Counted from the first letter of the stretch, positions 1-15,680 are shown. The stretch: 60,000 nucleotides of DNA from Lingula anatina (GCF_001039355.2 NW_019775702.1:406697-466696); one strand, 5' to 3'. Notes: a model not told the origin generated them from the sequence alone. Translations and numbers: made by a program.

Positions 1-2811
1 TGTGTTATTTGAAAGAATTAGTGATATCTATACAGAAACAGGTTCAATCTGTGTAAAAAAAAGCCTTAGCTCTTTTTTCAGCTTATGATGATTGTAAGTA
101 TAACTTTTGGGATTTATCTGGCGATAAGATTTATCTGGCGGTATTTTGTAGCCTAATTCTTATAGACATAAACGTACTCCTCGCCCATAAGGGATACGTT
201 TTAATAAACATTAATACCAATATGCAATGAGACCCTTGTCTAACGCATAGCTCGACTGATTCTTCACAATACGTTCGAAAAAGACGACCCCTGTTAAAAT
301 TATTTTGTTACTGACTGAATCCAAAGTATTGAAAGTTATTTTCACCATAGAAGTTGACGACCCGAAAAATAGCAGTTGTGAATATAAGATGTCCATACCT
401 ATTTTAGAACAAATTTAGTGCTAATTGATTTGTGTTATCATGACACGTTGTGTGCTGTAGAAACGGGTAATTTCAAGAAGAATTAAAGAGGCAGAATTAA
501 AAAGTCAGGAGTATAAAATATTCTTCACAGCCATCAATGCCCAGTGAACACGAGAACGTGTTAAACCCGAATACATGCTCTTTCAATTTCCTGGTGTCTA
601 ATAAAATGTATACAATAAAGCTGTTTATTTACAAAGTACGGGGCTGAAGATATTTCTTACAGGCCAAAGCACCATGCACTCCCTCCCGTTCTAAATACCT
701 GTATCAGTTTATAATGTCACAGGTTAGCTCAATCGTAGGCAACACTGCCAGTTCCTTTTTTTGTAACACATTCTGTGAATAAGTATACCAAATTGAATTC
801 AAACTTCTAGAGGTATGTAGGGCCTAATAGTATATTTTCCTGTCGTTTAGATCATTCAAATTCTAAAAGATTGTAGTCCTACTTTAATCTTTCGATGTCA
901 AACTATTTGATTTCCCATGAAATCTGTCTTATCAAAATATCAGCCTGTTATGTAACAAATTTCAATGTATATAAAATTGTGTCAGAACATGCCTGCATGG
1001 AAATACTTTCACTAATGTGGACATGCCAAGTGTAGTTCAACATTACTTTTGTGACTTTTGCAAGAATTTTTCGCTGAATTTGATTTTGAATCAGAAGGGA
1101 TCTACGGGTAATATAACGAATGCTTAATGAAAATAAAATTATCAATCCCCTCGTAATGAAATTAGACTATGAATAGAAAGTGCAAGGGCAGCAGCACCTC
1201 CAGGCAAAGTGTTATCAATACTCAAATCCTAATTTAGTCACCTGTATAATTCAAACTGCATAATATACGTTATAAATAGATACATTCAATCACGAACCAT
1301 CTATAAATAGCTCCCTTTAGCACCTGTATATTGTGCCTTTTAATCGTCCGCATTCTAACGCATTAATACAACATCGACGTTGAATTAACTTTGAATAAAT
1401 ACCCAGCTTGCCCAAGAACATTGACTTTATTATATAACTATAACTAGTACAAGTTCACAGGGTGCTTAAAACGGTAATGTTTTAATCAAATAGGCCCTAT
1501 GTGTGCGTCTTTTCCAGTGAAAATGCTTTAAGAAGGTTTACGTATGTTATCGTTTACGTCACTGTTCATTCACAAAAGCATTGTATTTCTTTTGCTATTT
1601 TTTCCAATTCAAAGTTGGATTTCAAAACAAAATCAAAATGGTTGTTTTACAAAAAGGCGTTCCAAAAAGACGAGAAAAGCCGGTCTTATGCTTCCAGCAG
1701 TATAGCAAAGTGCTGCTCACATCTTTATATACATTGGGTTAAGGATGGGAAAGAGTAAATTCATCCCTTTGGATCTCTAAAGCAGACTCCTTTACATTCC
1801 AATTAAAATTGTGAAAAAATCGCAAGATATTTGTTTAACTAGTATAGGTTTTATCATTTATCTTAATGTTATAATTCCTTTATTTGGACCATATGCCGTT
1901 TAAACCCCTACATTTTCCGCACTTGTGGTCACACATGAATACAGCTGAATAAAACCCAGTCACATTATTCAATTGAATCATAGTATATACCCTGTCATCG
2001 GACCTCTGTGCGTTAACATCACAAATATCCTGTGGGGTCTTTCCAGCCATACCCAATACCAGTGTTACGTTTAAACAAGCACATATAAGAACATGTTAGA
2101 TCATATTGTTCGATCACGCCTGGCGAAACAGCTTTTCAATGGTTTGACATTGAGGCGTGGAAGTCTATGTGACACGGACAACTGTTGGTCATTATCAAAG
2201 TTTTGAGATCAGTCGACTTGAAATCAGCCAACCGCTGGGGCGTTCGTGTCAAAAGTTCTAATGACGTAGACGTCCATTCTTTTACATCACGTTTGAAATA
2301 AGACCCAGTTGTTTTTCTCTTTTAAACATGGTTCGATATCTGGAGCACAGCCTTATTTAACACGTGTATAGTAAATGTAATCTGTGATAATATAACCAAC
2401 ACTTGTGTCACTAGCAGGCTATTTGCATGTATATGTAGGCCTACAGTATCGAATAATTCTGTAATAAAATCAGTTTTTCCCTTTTATCCGTTACACTTTA
2501 AGAGATCAAAAACAATCATAACCGCCTAAAACAAACAACTGTAAAGTCAATAAAAATACAATATTAAAGTTATAAACAAAAAATCATTTTCTAACTTATT
2601 CCACGATGAAACAATGATGAGAAATCTAGTAGGCTAATTGTAGTGATTTCATGATATGATTACCAAAAATCCATAAAATTTGAATTTTCCCTGAACTACA
2701 TGTATCCTAATTGTCATAAACAAAAAATACCGTGTCTTCACAACAGCTATGCCATGTGTCTACTCAATATATTTGATATATTTCCACTTCATTTCATCAC
2801 ATTCATATATT

Positions 2812-2840
2812 GATAGATAGATAGAAAGATAGATAGATAG
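2812..2840. repeat. GATA tetranucleotide microsatellite
   Basis: About seven units of GATA with one AAAG interruption. Confidence 0.9.
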
Positions 2841-3898
2841 CCATACCTTCGTAATTGTTCATCTATTAGAATTTTTTTTCCATTTCTTAATGCTCTACTG
2901 ATTAGGTTTAATAATGTGAAACCATATACCTATAAAGATCCCCCTTTTGCATAGATGCGTTGTATTCATTATGACACCCTATCTTCTGAGTATTCCAATA
3001 TTTTTAATAAAATGTTGAAAAAGTTGATTTCACAGTTTTCAGGAAAGGTTTAATTTGAAACCCATGCCATATGACATTTATTTCACATCCCTATCCAGAT
3101 TCAGGTATTTTTTTCTTTCTTCTTCATTTATTTATCTGTTATTTAATTAATTCATTCATTTGTTTATTCTTCTATTTTCTTTATTGTAAATAATTGTGCA
3201 GTACTCCACATGAAAAATTAAATCTATCACTAATGAACTGACTATTCAGAATTTCACTTTATTTCAGTTTTTGCCTTTGTAATTGAATGTTCATTACACT
3301 ACAACATATTGGAAGTAGCAAGAATCATTGATAGAATTATTGATTGAAATACTGAAATTTCGTATATTCTTAAAGAGTCCAATTTCTTTTAAACAAAATT
3401 CTTGGGAAATGGATTTATACTGAGATAAAGATGGAATAGTGATTGACTTTATTTGGGTTAATTCTGTTAATTCTAAATTGCTGGTTAAAATTTTAACTTT
3501 AAAATGAGAATTTCCCACCATTTTGTGGTGGATAATTTTAATCATTGGACGTTGCATTGGAATGTGGCAAAAAAGCAGGCCACACGGAACAAGGAACAGA
3601 TTTTTTTTGTATATTTATATAATATCTGTAGGAAAATGTCACACAAAAAAGAACACTTTTTGTGTTGAATGTTTGGAGTGGTAACGGGTTTCAAACATTG
3701 CATGTACCATGAGTGACTATCAAAAACGATGGTACGATGGAGACCAAATTGCACATGTAGGCCCCTATATTGCTTACTATTTCAACGTATTATTACATGA
3801 ACCACGAAAGAAATGAATGTAAGAAACTAATGAAAGAAATTATGCAGGTGCAAAGAAAGATTACCTACCCTGTTATAGCAGAGAAATTTGGAGCGCAA

Positions 3899-4179
3899 CA
3901 GGGGTAGATCCAGGATTTATTGAAGGGGGGGGGGGCGTTTTTTTTTTTTTAGGAATGACAGGCCTCGGATTCGAAACCGACCCTCGCCCCGCTTAAGGGC
4001 TTCGTAAATATTTGGATTTTTTTAGGGCAAACGGTGCCATTTGGTAATTTTCAGAACTATGCTTCAGGTAGTAAAAATTCTAATTTCAAGGGGGGGGGGG
4101 ATATTGGTTTAATTTTTTTAAGAAACTGAAGGGGGTGTCAGGACCCCCCTGACCTCCCCACCCCCCAAATCCGCCACTG
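3899..4179. mobile_element. hAT-like non-autonomous element (MITE)
   Basis: The left end reads CAGGGGTAGATCCAGGATTT and the right end, reverse-complemented, reads CAGTGGCGGATTTGGGGG. The inverted CAG-GG-GGAT-C ends and internal G-rich and C-rich runs resemble a widespread class of short hAT-type elements. No transposase frame is present. The 8-base flanks share only GCAA, so a clean target duplication is not seen. The family assignment is by terminal sequence only. Confidence 0.55.
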
Positions 4180-7100
4180 TGCAAGTAGCGAAGTTTCTCA
4201 AGCTTTGTATTTTTTGTTATAAGAATGAAACACAATCTAATTAAGAACTCTTTCTTGTTTCTATCACCACATTATTTAAAACATAACCAGGTCAGGACCT
4301 ACGTGAATTGTTTTACACTAATTGTGGGGAATTTTTTATATCTGCACGTTCTTGAATTTTGTTGATTGTCTCTGTGGAAAGGTGCTTATCTTATGAGTTC
4401 AGATAAAGTAGGTCAGAAGACGTGGCGCAGTTCTCAAGGATTTCACAAGAAGCGTGACACAATGACGAATGTTATTGGTCGTAGTCAGACACAATTCCTC
4501 TACAAATGATGCTGGTGTTATTCCAAAATACACATTCAGTTTTACAAAAAGCATCCTATAACATAGCGGTTAAAGCTTAAGTCAATCAAAAGTCTGTTTG
4601 AACGAACCCGCTGAAACTGTTTATTGAACGTTAAGATTCTGTTCATTCATGTCTAGCGTTTTCAGTTGGGTAACATTTACAACTTTGGGTATATTTTCCT
4701 TTTCTATCCTACTAAATAATAACTGATAGAATGGAATGTATTGACTTTTTCGTGTACGTTTTTGCTCTTTTACATGTCGACTAACTGGCAATTTGTTCAA
4801 TGAGGTAGATATGAATAAACTCGGCAGGTCGGCTTTTGTGAATGAGGGGGTCTTATTTCAACACAAAGATATACAATATTATTTTCCTACTGTTTTATGT
4901 TTTTGTTGCTGTTTAATTAGGCGAGCCGGCCCACGTGGCCTGAGCGCGACCAGCTTGCAGTTAAGCAGTCCTTTTACAAGGTGTTCCAAAATCAGGCTGG
5001 TTGTGATGATAGAAATGTATAACCTATATCTCCATTGTTGGGGTATTTTTAACAGCACGCAACAAAACGTCACACATAAAAGACTTCTAAAAGACTTCAG
5101 AAATCTTTCGCTACACCGCATAACCACACCTGTTCTTTTGAGCGCACCAGCTCTCTCGACCCGCTAGCATTATCAATTATTTGGCAAAAGAAGTGTAATA
5201 GATATGTAAACAGAAAAATCCCGGGGTCACAAAAGATACACACATCTTCAAAACAAATGTCAAATAGCAAACGACCCCCGCTATGGCGAGATAGCATGTA
5301 ACAAGGTAAATGAATTTAAAGGCCGAAGATTCTATTACTCCCCATTTGAGTATATTGCAGTAAAGATATGATTTACAAGAATTGAAGCGTTTACTAATTA
5401 ATATAATTCCATGCATCTAAAGAATTATCCTCTGCTACAAGTAAATTAAATCATATTGATATTGCTCAGTGTATGAATGATAATTATGGACACATGTCTC
5501 TATCTCTCTGACTTAGAAAAATTTTGTTCTTCTCCAAAAAAAGGAAAGTGGGCCAAGGAACGAGTAAATTGCATCTTCGACTTTAGGTATTAACACTCCA
5601 TAATCAAAAGTAAATTTGTCTCATCTTGTCAGACGTCCCCAGTTTTTTTAATCTTTTGTTTTCCCTCATGTATTCATTATTTATCGATTTACAACAGTGT
5701 ACGAAATTTATTGGGCTAATGAATTTTGTAAACAAATACGATTTCAGTGTGCATATACAGTGTAAATAATCTTAAACGTTCATAAATAATATGTTTATCC
5801 TGTATAGATGAATTTATAACGCTAAAAACTATAAAAATGTTTTATTTAATCAATAAGATTTAATCACCCAGAACCAAAGGTACTATTTTTGACTATTTCC
5901 AACATTTACGATGTCTTAACATTTTTTTTTACTTCTTGGATTTAGCTTTTAATGTTAGTCATTTCGCACGCGTAGACTCAGTCCATAATCACACACTATA
6001 ATTGTATTATTCTTATAATTCATATTTAGAAATGTTTCCGTCATCCATGGCCTGATATGACATTTGACCACCGGCCGCTGGTTCACGGCCACAGAAGAAT
6101 TCAAACTCACAAACATATTTTTTCATTCAAAGAAAAAATTACTTATCAATTCTTGTGTAAAAATGACCTCAATTTCCCCATAAGTTGGGCAACACATTGC
6201 CACCGGTTCAATTGCCCATCTGTTTGCATGCAAGGACATGAACTTAGACCATCGCGCCGAAGTGTGGATCTCAGCCATCTCATTTCAAATAAAGCCACCC
6301 AGTTACAATGGAAAGCAAGGAAAGACACTTAAAAGTCCTTGTTGCACCAGGCTTGCCACCGCATAGAGAATGAATTTGGCCCACTATGACCCTCTTCCAA
6401 AGTTGGGGTTTGACGATATTTGACAGTCAATTCATAAATCTGTAATACTGAACTTTATATATTGATGTAACAGGAGCTGAAGTCAGTGCCAAATAAAAGA
6501 CTACTGTCAAGCTTAAGTAACCGACAGAGTCTCATGAGTAAAAAATTCCCAAAGGAAACAAACAAATAACCTTTGATACCTCGAGTCTGTAACTTTGCAT
6601 CTGGTTCCCCCACAAATTCCTATCCAAACATTGTCAATATTCAAACAGCATGCTCTGTCACCGAAACTATTTGCAACTAATTATATTTCGCAGCTGTATG
6701 CACAAAGCAACATTTCTAGGAACTGTGTCTTATTTCCCATTGCATTAATTTCCTTGAATCTGTTTTCAGATAGCGTCTTTACAGAAACGTGGGTCGTTAA
6801 TTACGCACACAAAAAGTGGATCGAAGCATTGAGGAGAAAGCCCCATCGCACCAAAGACCACTGCTCATAATCTTAGAAAAACCAATGGTCCAAAAAAGTC
6901 CCATCTCTTTATCAAAATCAGCTCGAGTATTTTTTTCTTCAGATGTTCCCACCTGGTGTTCATACCCTCGCTGAGATTTCAGCTTCACTGCCTTGCTTAT
7001 AAGTGGTTCCAATCACAGTCAAAAAGAATATTCTTAACTATTACCATTCCATCATTCTGAAACTATTGCAAGCATTTCGAGGGTGGCCAGATGCTCTAGA

Positions 7101-10100
7101 TGAAGTTGTGTTATGCCTGGTATTCGAAGGAATTCACAACAATAGGACTGTGTAATACGTGATGTGTAAAGATTCCACTGTTATGTGGATCGAGATGGCG
7201 TGGGTATGTAGCAGCACGGGACTGGCCTTATCAGTCAACCCAATCAATGGTACTCAATACAAATATCAATTTAACTACATGTACTTCATACATTGGGATA
7301 AAAAGGGCAAGCGAAAAGAGGTTAATTAATTAAATTAGTTCTTGTGCTTGAATTAACTGAAGGATCTCATTCTGAAATCGATAGGTAAACCCAGAAATAC
7401 ACTTGTAAAACGCTGCTGCGATGCTCACTATTGAGATCCTGTAAACCTTGTGTAATTCGCGTAATGTTATTACCCAGAAAATTGTTCTTGAGGAAGGTTG
7501 TTTTCCTGCACTTAAACGAATCTCAATTTTAATTTCCATCTAAAAATCTAATTCAGATCCAAGGCAGGCAACGTCACTGGTGATGGTCGGGTGGTGGGGG
7601 AATAGAATGGTAAACGGTGACCCAGCCATTTGTTCCCCAAGCGTGTTGGTGTTTTATGAGTAGGTTCCCAGTCACCCAAACGCTATCCTGCCTACTATAC
7701 GGCACCAAGACACACCCGTAGAGAGCACAGTGCTGGTATTGTTTCTTTGGGCGTCAGCTTTGACATGACTGTTATTTGTCGCGACTACAGTCCAAGAGCG
7801 AGTGTACAAGTGGTACACGGTGTCACAACTGATGATTGGACCTTCAAGTTCGATCACTTAGTTACACCATGATCTGCCTCTGCAAAACTACTTAACAAGT
7901 TCCATGTAGATTGTTCTGTAAGGGGGTTTAAGGCCATTTGAAAAAATATATGCTATACAGGTATATATGTCATTGAAAATTTTTAGATATGACAGAAAGA
8001 ACTCGTGACAAAATAGTTAACTTACATCGGTTATCTGCAACTGGCAAAATAAATGTTTTGACACTTTTTCTACAAATTACATTTACAGGAAATCATGAAC
8101 GTAATAGCCGGGTACATGCAGACAGACAGCATTTTTGTTTTCTTTAATTTAATACCAACAACCAGATGAAAAAATGTGTATTAACTATATTCAAGTAGGA
8201 AATAAGATTATTCAAAGCACATGGAAACGCCGGTACCTTGATCGTGTATTGTAATTGATACGGCATATCGTTGAGTAATCCGTAACCCTATAGACTTTTT
8301 TAAATTAGGGATTATAAAATATGTTCCCAATAAGATATTTTGGGAACAAGGATTGTCATCTAGGAAAAACGTAATGGACCATTTATAAGATATTAACATT
8401 TTCAGATTTTCCACAAAAGAAATAATTACAGGCGGGGCTCTTTTAAATGAGCTGACAATTTAAATGTACTTCACCATTAACAGAAAAAAATGCAACTAAA
8501 ACTAAATGTGGCATTTTCTCGCCGCATGATCATGACAGTGCAGGAACTTGTTAGTCAGAACCAGTAACTGGAGACAATTTGTCCTATTCATCCTTCTCAA
8601 AAAAGAACTCCAGACAATAAAAGTGAAGTTATCTATGTCATCCGAGAAAGATTAATCACGCATGCGCCCAGATTTTAATTATGATCAGTTCGTCATTTAG
8701 ATTATAAAATTTTTACCAGTAAGGTATCTCGTATCGCCAATTTCTGGGCCGGTGCACACCCTGCTAATCTACGGCTCTATCTACCCCTGCTCGTTGGTGA
8801 TAACAGTAAATACTTGAGCAAACTTTTTAACCAATTCCCTGAGAAAACATCTGGAGGCGAAGTTTTTACGTTACAGCGGCTCTGTGATGGGTAAGGCCGT
8901 GTCACAAAATTGAAAGATCTCATTTTCCTCCCGCGGAAGTACTGTAAGATTAAACTTCTACTGAAACTAAACTTGGCTCCGACTGTTTCTCCATGCTATA
9001 TAGTCACACTGTATGTGAGCTCTCGGAGCCGCCACATAATCCCCCCCTTTTCAGGTTTTCCTGCCAAGAAAAATATGATTTTGGGTCCCCAGCGCTGTGG
9101 TGTATTGTCACCTGGCTCGTGGTAGGCAGGTCTATGTTTAAAAAATAAACAAATCACACAAAACCTGCCCGCGTTCAAACCACAATATTGCTGAGTGAGG
9201 TCAGGGGGGAGATGTAACGACATAAAAACAAAAACAAGCACTTGTACACACCTCTAAAGAGAACAGTGCATAATTATAACAACTTGCGTGAGGGTGGTAC
9301 GCGGGACAGGCCCGAGTGATCAGACTTGGATGTCAATGATAACTTGAAAATGTTGTGATTTTCATGGCTTCCTCAGCTCTCTCCCCCCGTAATAGCTCGG
9401 TCCACCGTGATTGCCATAGTTTCATTAATAACAATATTTCACCTCCTTGCTGACCTGTGATGTAACGCTAAACTACGACACCTGTCCCGGCCACGAGCGT
9501 TATGTTTAAAATTTCTACACAGTTACAGACCAAATCAATTGCACGTGCCTACATAACCCATGCCTGCGTACACTCGATATATCTTTTGTTCAGCCACTTT
9601 ACGCAGTTCAAGATTCGTAAAAAAAATATGATATTTGATTTGCTAAAAATTGTTTAAATATCCCTATTAATACATTATGTGCGTTATTTGTGACAGATAT
9701 GGGGCATTTGGCTGGCAGGTGGAAGATTGACGTTTATGAAAATGTTGAACAGTTCAGTTCCCCAGCAACTTTGAAGTGGCAAATAACCAAGGTCGCTACC
9801 CAGATTTACAGTAAATATGACTGACAAATAGAACTACCATCCAGTTTACCCAGCTCTCCATAGTATTGACGACTGTGAAATAGAGGTGGACGTATGAGGG
9901 ATTAACCCCCGAATTAAGTCAAGTTCAAACATTATTAAAGGTTGAGCAAGTCACGCCCCCGCCGCCTGCTCGGACTGAAGTCTATAAACTTATCTATTAC
10001 TGGCTTAGTCAGAGAATATCGCAACTTTTACAATCTGCAAATAATCTCATTCTTATCCTATGTTTTTCGAATAAAATTGTTTTTCTTCCCGAGAACATTA

Positions 10101-13100
10101 AAAAAACCCTGCTTCGTATGCTCTCAATATTTGAAAGTGTTTTGGAAATTTATGAACCTTTTTGAATTGCAACCAATTTAATAGACATTAGAGAAATGAC
10201 ACTGACAACGGAGGGTTAATTATTATTTCCGAAATAAATGTTTCACTGTAGAATTTTATTGCCCAGAATTAAAACTATGGCTGGTTGGTTTTGATTCATT
10301 AGTATATGATTGGGAAACAAGACTAAAATCATGCGTCAAGACCCTACCACTGATATAAAATTTCTCCTTTTTCATTTTATAATTGTTTTATGAATTCAAT
10401 TTTAAACATATTTACAAGTTCATTTACCTATCTATTTATCTATTGTAGTGTAAAGCAGTCATGCACATCTCTTAACTGAAATATTACAGAATCTAATGAT
10501 GCCACTGGCAAATGAAGGAAACCAACTTCTCTAAATCACTCCGAGAAGTATCCATAAAAACATTTGACAAAGAACCAACTGATTTGACAACCAGGTAAAT
10601 AATATACTTACTTCGTTTTCCTCTCTCTGGGGCGCCTCGGATGCCAGTTAACTTGCTAAGGTATGTCAGTATAAAAGTTAAAGTTAACAAATTCACCAAC
10701 CGCATCGTTCATTGCAACTGTCTTACATTTATACAACCGGGCGTAAACGACAAGCTCCTCGTAGAAACCCCGTGCAGATCCTCGCCTCAAAGAAAGCGGG
10801 GCGCAACGGCAAACATCAAAGACGAGGTATAATAAACTTGCTCCAAGTTCAGCAAGCGGTGATTGACTAGTAATCCAACTGCGTAAAAAATTTAAAACGT
10901 AGTATCTCAGCCTTATGGTGTATCCGTACGTATGGTCCTGGCCAGTGATAGTGTGCGGTGTAGTTGGCTGCTGCCTCTTGCTGCTCCGTGTCTCCACGCT
11001 GGTTTAAATGCTACTCCCGCAGAGCGGCACTGGTCCTCGTGACGTCTCTGAATATTAATATCAAGTCTTACAGACAACCGCAGTTCAATAATCGTTGAAA
11101 TACTAGATAGCAAATATACCAATATTCTCCGAGTCAATACTAAACCTTAATACACTAACCAGTTTACATATCCCTTGTCTGAAACGCTATAAAGCGCTCT
11201 TTCATGCGAGTGATCGAATTTTGGACTTAACTAAATGGAATATTTATTCCGTTAATCCTGTGACTGAGGGCTTCGTCGTAGTTAAACCACTTTCGTAAGC
11301 TGATCGAAGTAATCCTGTGGCCAGTGGTATTATCGGACGTCGCCTTAAAATCCACCATAGATAACAATACTGTAGCAATAACATGCAGGTCGTACCCCCC
11401 TGCCTTTAACCCCTCACCCCACCTCCAGTTCCTTAAGTATCCTTGATCTTTCACGCTCCCCACCTGGGATAAACTGGAGTAAGGCGATGTTGGGGGAGAA
11501 AGGCTTGAAACAATTGTATCCTTTTTAAAACAAATCTTTCGTGTTAATTCCTTTTCTTGTCCTGAAAATCGTTGGCCATCGCCCCGCTCCCTGCACCTGT
11601 CCAGTGTGGCAGTTTCTGGGGACGCGGAGACATGGTCACGGTTTGTTAAGTCCAGTTTGTTTTCCCCTAGTTGTTGATTTTTTGATCTTGTATGGCACGG
11701 TGTCCCTGGTTAGTATCAAGCCATAACCATGTGTACTCCCCTGCGCTGGACTAGTAAACTGATCCCGACTCAAAAGTCAAATAAGAGGTTCAACTTGTTC
11801 CCTCTGCTTTCTATTCACGGCCTTCCGCGCCCGGTAGCTACGCTTCATAAAAGCGATGCTAGATTGGGAAGCAATAGAGTTGCAATAATTGCGTATTTGT
11901 TGAGATTGTGATTGACCGAAATCCACAAGTAAACACCCGATTTAGTTTCCTCAAAAGCACGACAAAACAGTTTTATTAGAACATAATTGGTCCATCAACG
12001 TTGGAAGACGGGATTTGCTCTAAGTTTTGTTACACTTATTTTGCGAAGCCTTTTGTTCGCACCAGTCCCACTACCACAGTAAAGCTGGAAGTGTAAATAT
12101 TTGAAGTTAGACTAAATGAAAATAGTAAAAGAAAAAACACATTCAGCATGCTGAATGTAACTTGCATGGGGTTTTAACGAGGCTTCAAATAAGGGTATTG
12201 AGGACTGAATGGCACTCAGACTAAGGGGTCCGAATTTTTAATACCTTTTAGTACCGTCTAAAAATATACTTTACAATAAAAGAAAGAGCAGAAAATTAAG
12301 CATTATGTCCAGGAAAGGCTGCACACGTCGTGACGAGCGTTCCCAGTAAGTAAAGGGGGAACGCGGACCGGTGGGACCACAGGAGTGCGGACCGGCGTTG
12401 ATTTACTTAATAAACGGTGCGTCGGGATGTCACGCAGGTAGGACGCCTCACGCAGAGGCTTCCCTTCCTTCCATTGCTCCCTCAAACAGTTTAGCTTACA
12501 AATAAAGTAGACAACGCGAGTGATAAATCCTCAATCGAATTGAATCGCTTGGGTAGGATATGATATGTGGAAGACTGATAGCCGAGGAGTACAAATCACT
12601 TTAGACAACCGCAGTGCAGTCAGGGTTATTTGACTAAGAGTTTAATTGAACTAAGGTGCTACAGTTAATAGGGTAGTCGTAAGATATGTGGCCAGCCTTT
12701 GTCGTCGGCGGCACCTGATGTCGCAGCCTGTCAGGTGGATTAATGAGGTGCACCGCACTACACACACACAGACAAACCCCCTTTTTGTTGTCAGGCACTA
12801 TCACATCCCCCATCCTGCGTTCCTTCTTCTGTTCTCTCGAGGTTCGGACAAAGTGCTGCTCTGGAAACCCAGGACGCCTAGTTTGATTTTTACAAATCGC
12901 TGAACGTGCGACTGTCCGATGGAGAAGATAATGTTCCGTATTTCCTTACAAAGACTCATCACCATTATACCTTATGCATCCACAATAACATGCACTTAAA
13001 ACATCTGAAGAGTGCGTTCAGTCGGTACTTTATTTTTAAATCAAAATTGTTTTATTCTATTTAATAAATGGGCTAAATGTACAGATTTTCAGTAAATTGG

Positions 13101-15167
13101 TGGTTTCCATTTTGGCAAAAACGTAACACTTACAGCTATATTTTTACGATTGAGATTAAGACACTGCAACAAGTTATCGAGATTAAATTTTCAGAAGAAA
13201 CTCAAGGTGCTAAGAATGGATTATACTGTAAGTCGTCACAAAATGCAGAATGATTTACGTCACCTCAACACTTCGTACTCCATCTCCCGCTAACCTGATT
13301 AGTACTGCTCAAGTGTTGTTTATAGACGTTTTGATCGTAGCATTTGGTCAAAATCAGGAAAACCTGATTACTTGATGACAAATCTAAAGAAAAAAAAACA
13401 GCGAGGCAGGTTTGTCAGCACTCGGTTTCGGAGCAATGGCGAACTTATCATAATGTACGGAAAGGCAGTACTTTAAAAGATAAAAGAAACATGACAATTT
13501 TGACAAATTGAACATCCCAAAGGATTTCTTAAAAGCTGCCGAAATTCTCTCTGAATTGATCGCCGAATAAATGAACTGATCAGCAGGAGAAATAATGTTA
13601 TTAACCTAAACGCTCTTGATACATTATCATTTCTTGCCCATCTCATTTTTTTAATCGTCGACCTGCGTTCCTCGTCTACACATTAATGCAGTACTGAAAG
13701 ACTTTGATCTTAATCCGCTCAATGGCTTCCATGCTTACCGTGCTCAATGGTCCGCGAATATACGGCAAATTAATAGAAAGGGACTAACGTGAAACAATGG
13801 GCACACCACCAAGCTCTGGGAACGCTAATTAAGATGCATTGCTCTAAACCAAGGGATAATTGGGAATCGTGAGGGAATGTCAGATATTCCAGGGACGTCT
13901 TTATACTCGATTTCCAGATGCTGTCCGAAATTCTCAGAAACGATCAACGCCTTACAAGCAAGACCTTCTTTATCACTTTATAAATGCCTGGAAATTATTG
14001 CAGAGAGGGGAGAAACGGTCAGGTATTAGAGGATTTGAGCTCTTCTGTTATCTCCATCGATAATATCAAATACCGATGGTGGTCTGGAATGTTCCCAAAT
14101 TACAGGGAGAACGGCTTATGTAATCTAAACTCAGTGCCATGAAAACCGTATTAAATAAGTCAGTTGAAAAGGTTGGATCTTCGGAATTCAATAGTAATAA
14201 GGAAAGTAGCCAAGCAGTAGAACTGTCGCTGAAAACAAGCGTTATCGGCCTCCACTGTAGACACGGTGACCCGAAGGCATAGCAAGCCACTAATGAATCG
14301 AATTTGATGCTAAATTAAGATTGAATTCTTGTTAATGATCTCTAATTTTACGGTAAATAAAATTTTCAATTGGCTTGTCTAGACGTACTACTACAGCCGG
14401 GTGAATACGGCGATCACAACAGCACTGAAAATCCGTCTCATTAAAATGTTCTTTACAGAAGCTATTTATTACAGACTAAAGCGATACAAAGGTACAAAAC
14501 TCTTTTAATAACTTTGTACGTGTATTTAAAGGTAAAATACAAGATTATAATTTGCCTATTGTAAAATGATAATATATATATCGAAATTAATGAATTAAAG
14601 AATTAAAGGATTTTCAAAACGGGTCTTTGATTATATACTTAAAAGTTAAAAGGGAATTACAAAGACGAAAATTAATGATAAAACGAATTTTAGTTTCACT
14701 ACCACAAAATCAGCGCGTTGTTTACTTCGGTCCTTTTCTAGGTCTGGTCATTCTGTCCGTCACGTTTTGGACAATACCAAGGCCAAAACAATGGCACGTG
14801 TCAAGACATGGGACTAATGTTACCGAACCTTGGCGTTGTTCAGCAGAACACAAGTCACGTGGCCACGCGATCGTCAACAAACAATATAGGACATTTTCTC
14901 TTGGAGTAAGCGTGTGCACTAACCGAATTTTAAATTTGATGCAATTTCTGATCTATTTAGCAAGTAGAACGTTGAAAGCAATTTTCCACAAATGAGGCTA
15001 AAAAACTTTTGAAAATATCCATCGCACGAGATGCGACAAATGTCAAATATGTGGTATCTTTCTAACTTATCCAGCAAAAGAGGGTATCGCAATGAAACGA
15101 ATCACAAGCTGTACTCAAATTCCACATTACATCAATAACAACAAAAATTTCAATGTCTTATATTTCT

Positions 15168-15680
15168 TTTAATTGTCCATACATATTATCAAATTTGTCA
15201 TATTGTTTCTCTTTTTGGTGTTGGCAATATATCCTGATAGCAATTTACTCAATTCCACAACGGTCCACAAAAAGGCTGTCAAAATGTCCTCTCTGAGCAA
15301 AAGTCTGTTCCAGCCTCCTTTGGCTCACTTGATATCTAATCAGAGGGTGTGAAGCAAACACTGTCCTGCCCGATATGGTCTTCCTAGCCTCCGGAGCAAA
15401 CCACGTCCCCTCTACCTCGGCATGAGGTCCCCATGTCACACAGCACGTGCCAATGTGACACAAGCTGTCTCCTTTTTCTGCTGTAGCAACTTACTGAGGC
15501 AAACACAGTCCAAGTACTCCACCCTTGTCCCTCTGAGGTTAATATCAAAGTAGATAAACAAGACTGTTTTCAGAAACACATTTCACCTCCCTCTCTCCTC
15601 TCTTGTCTTTAAGATACTGTCAAGTTTCTTCTTCCGGCCTGTCTGTGCACTTGTTTCCCTGTATCTTCCACACCTCCATG
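15168..15680 (-). other. probable 3' UTR of the eIF3e gene
   Basis: This follows the proposed stop codon at 15,681-15,683 on the minus strand. No AATAAA is seen on the minus strand in this interval. The closest candidate poly(A) signal is a variant ATTAAA at 15,168-15,173, which would give a 3' UTR of about 510 nt. The end is a guess from the motif alone. Confidence 0.3.

Larger units (their letters stand above)
1..15167. other. long region with no supportable gene
   Basis: All open frames here are short (at most 124 codons), overlap on both strands, and show no recognisable domain or matching splice-site chain. I found no tRNA or rRNA. The region holds a GATA microsatellite near 2.8 kb and a hAT-like element at 3.9-4.2 kb. 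Several stretches, notably 8.7-9.5, 10.6-11.1 and 12.3-12.9 kb, are visibly richer in CpG than the gene bodies to the right. It may contain untranslated exons, enhancers or a promoter, but nothing in the sequence identifies one. Confidence 0.6.

Noticed and set aside
4793-5167. 124-codon open frame on the plus strand
   Set aside because: No domain, no compatible splice sites or neighbours, and an overlapping frame of similar size on the other strand. Consistent with chance.
10656-10997. 113-codon open frame on the minus strand in a CpG-rich stretch
   Set aside because: No recognisable similarity, unusual composition and no linked exon. A first exon of an unseen gene remains possible but is not supported.
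14627-14995. 122-codon open frame on the plus strand
   Set aside because: Basic, low-information translation with no domain; a reverse-strand frame overlaps it.
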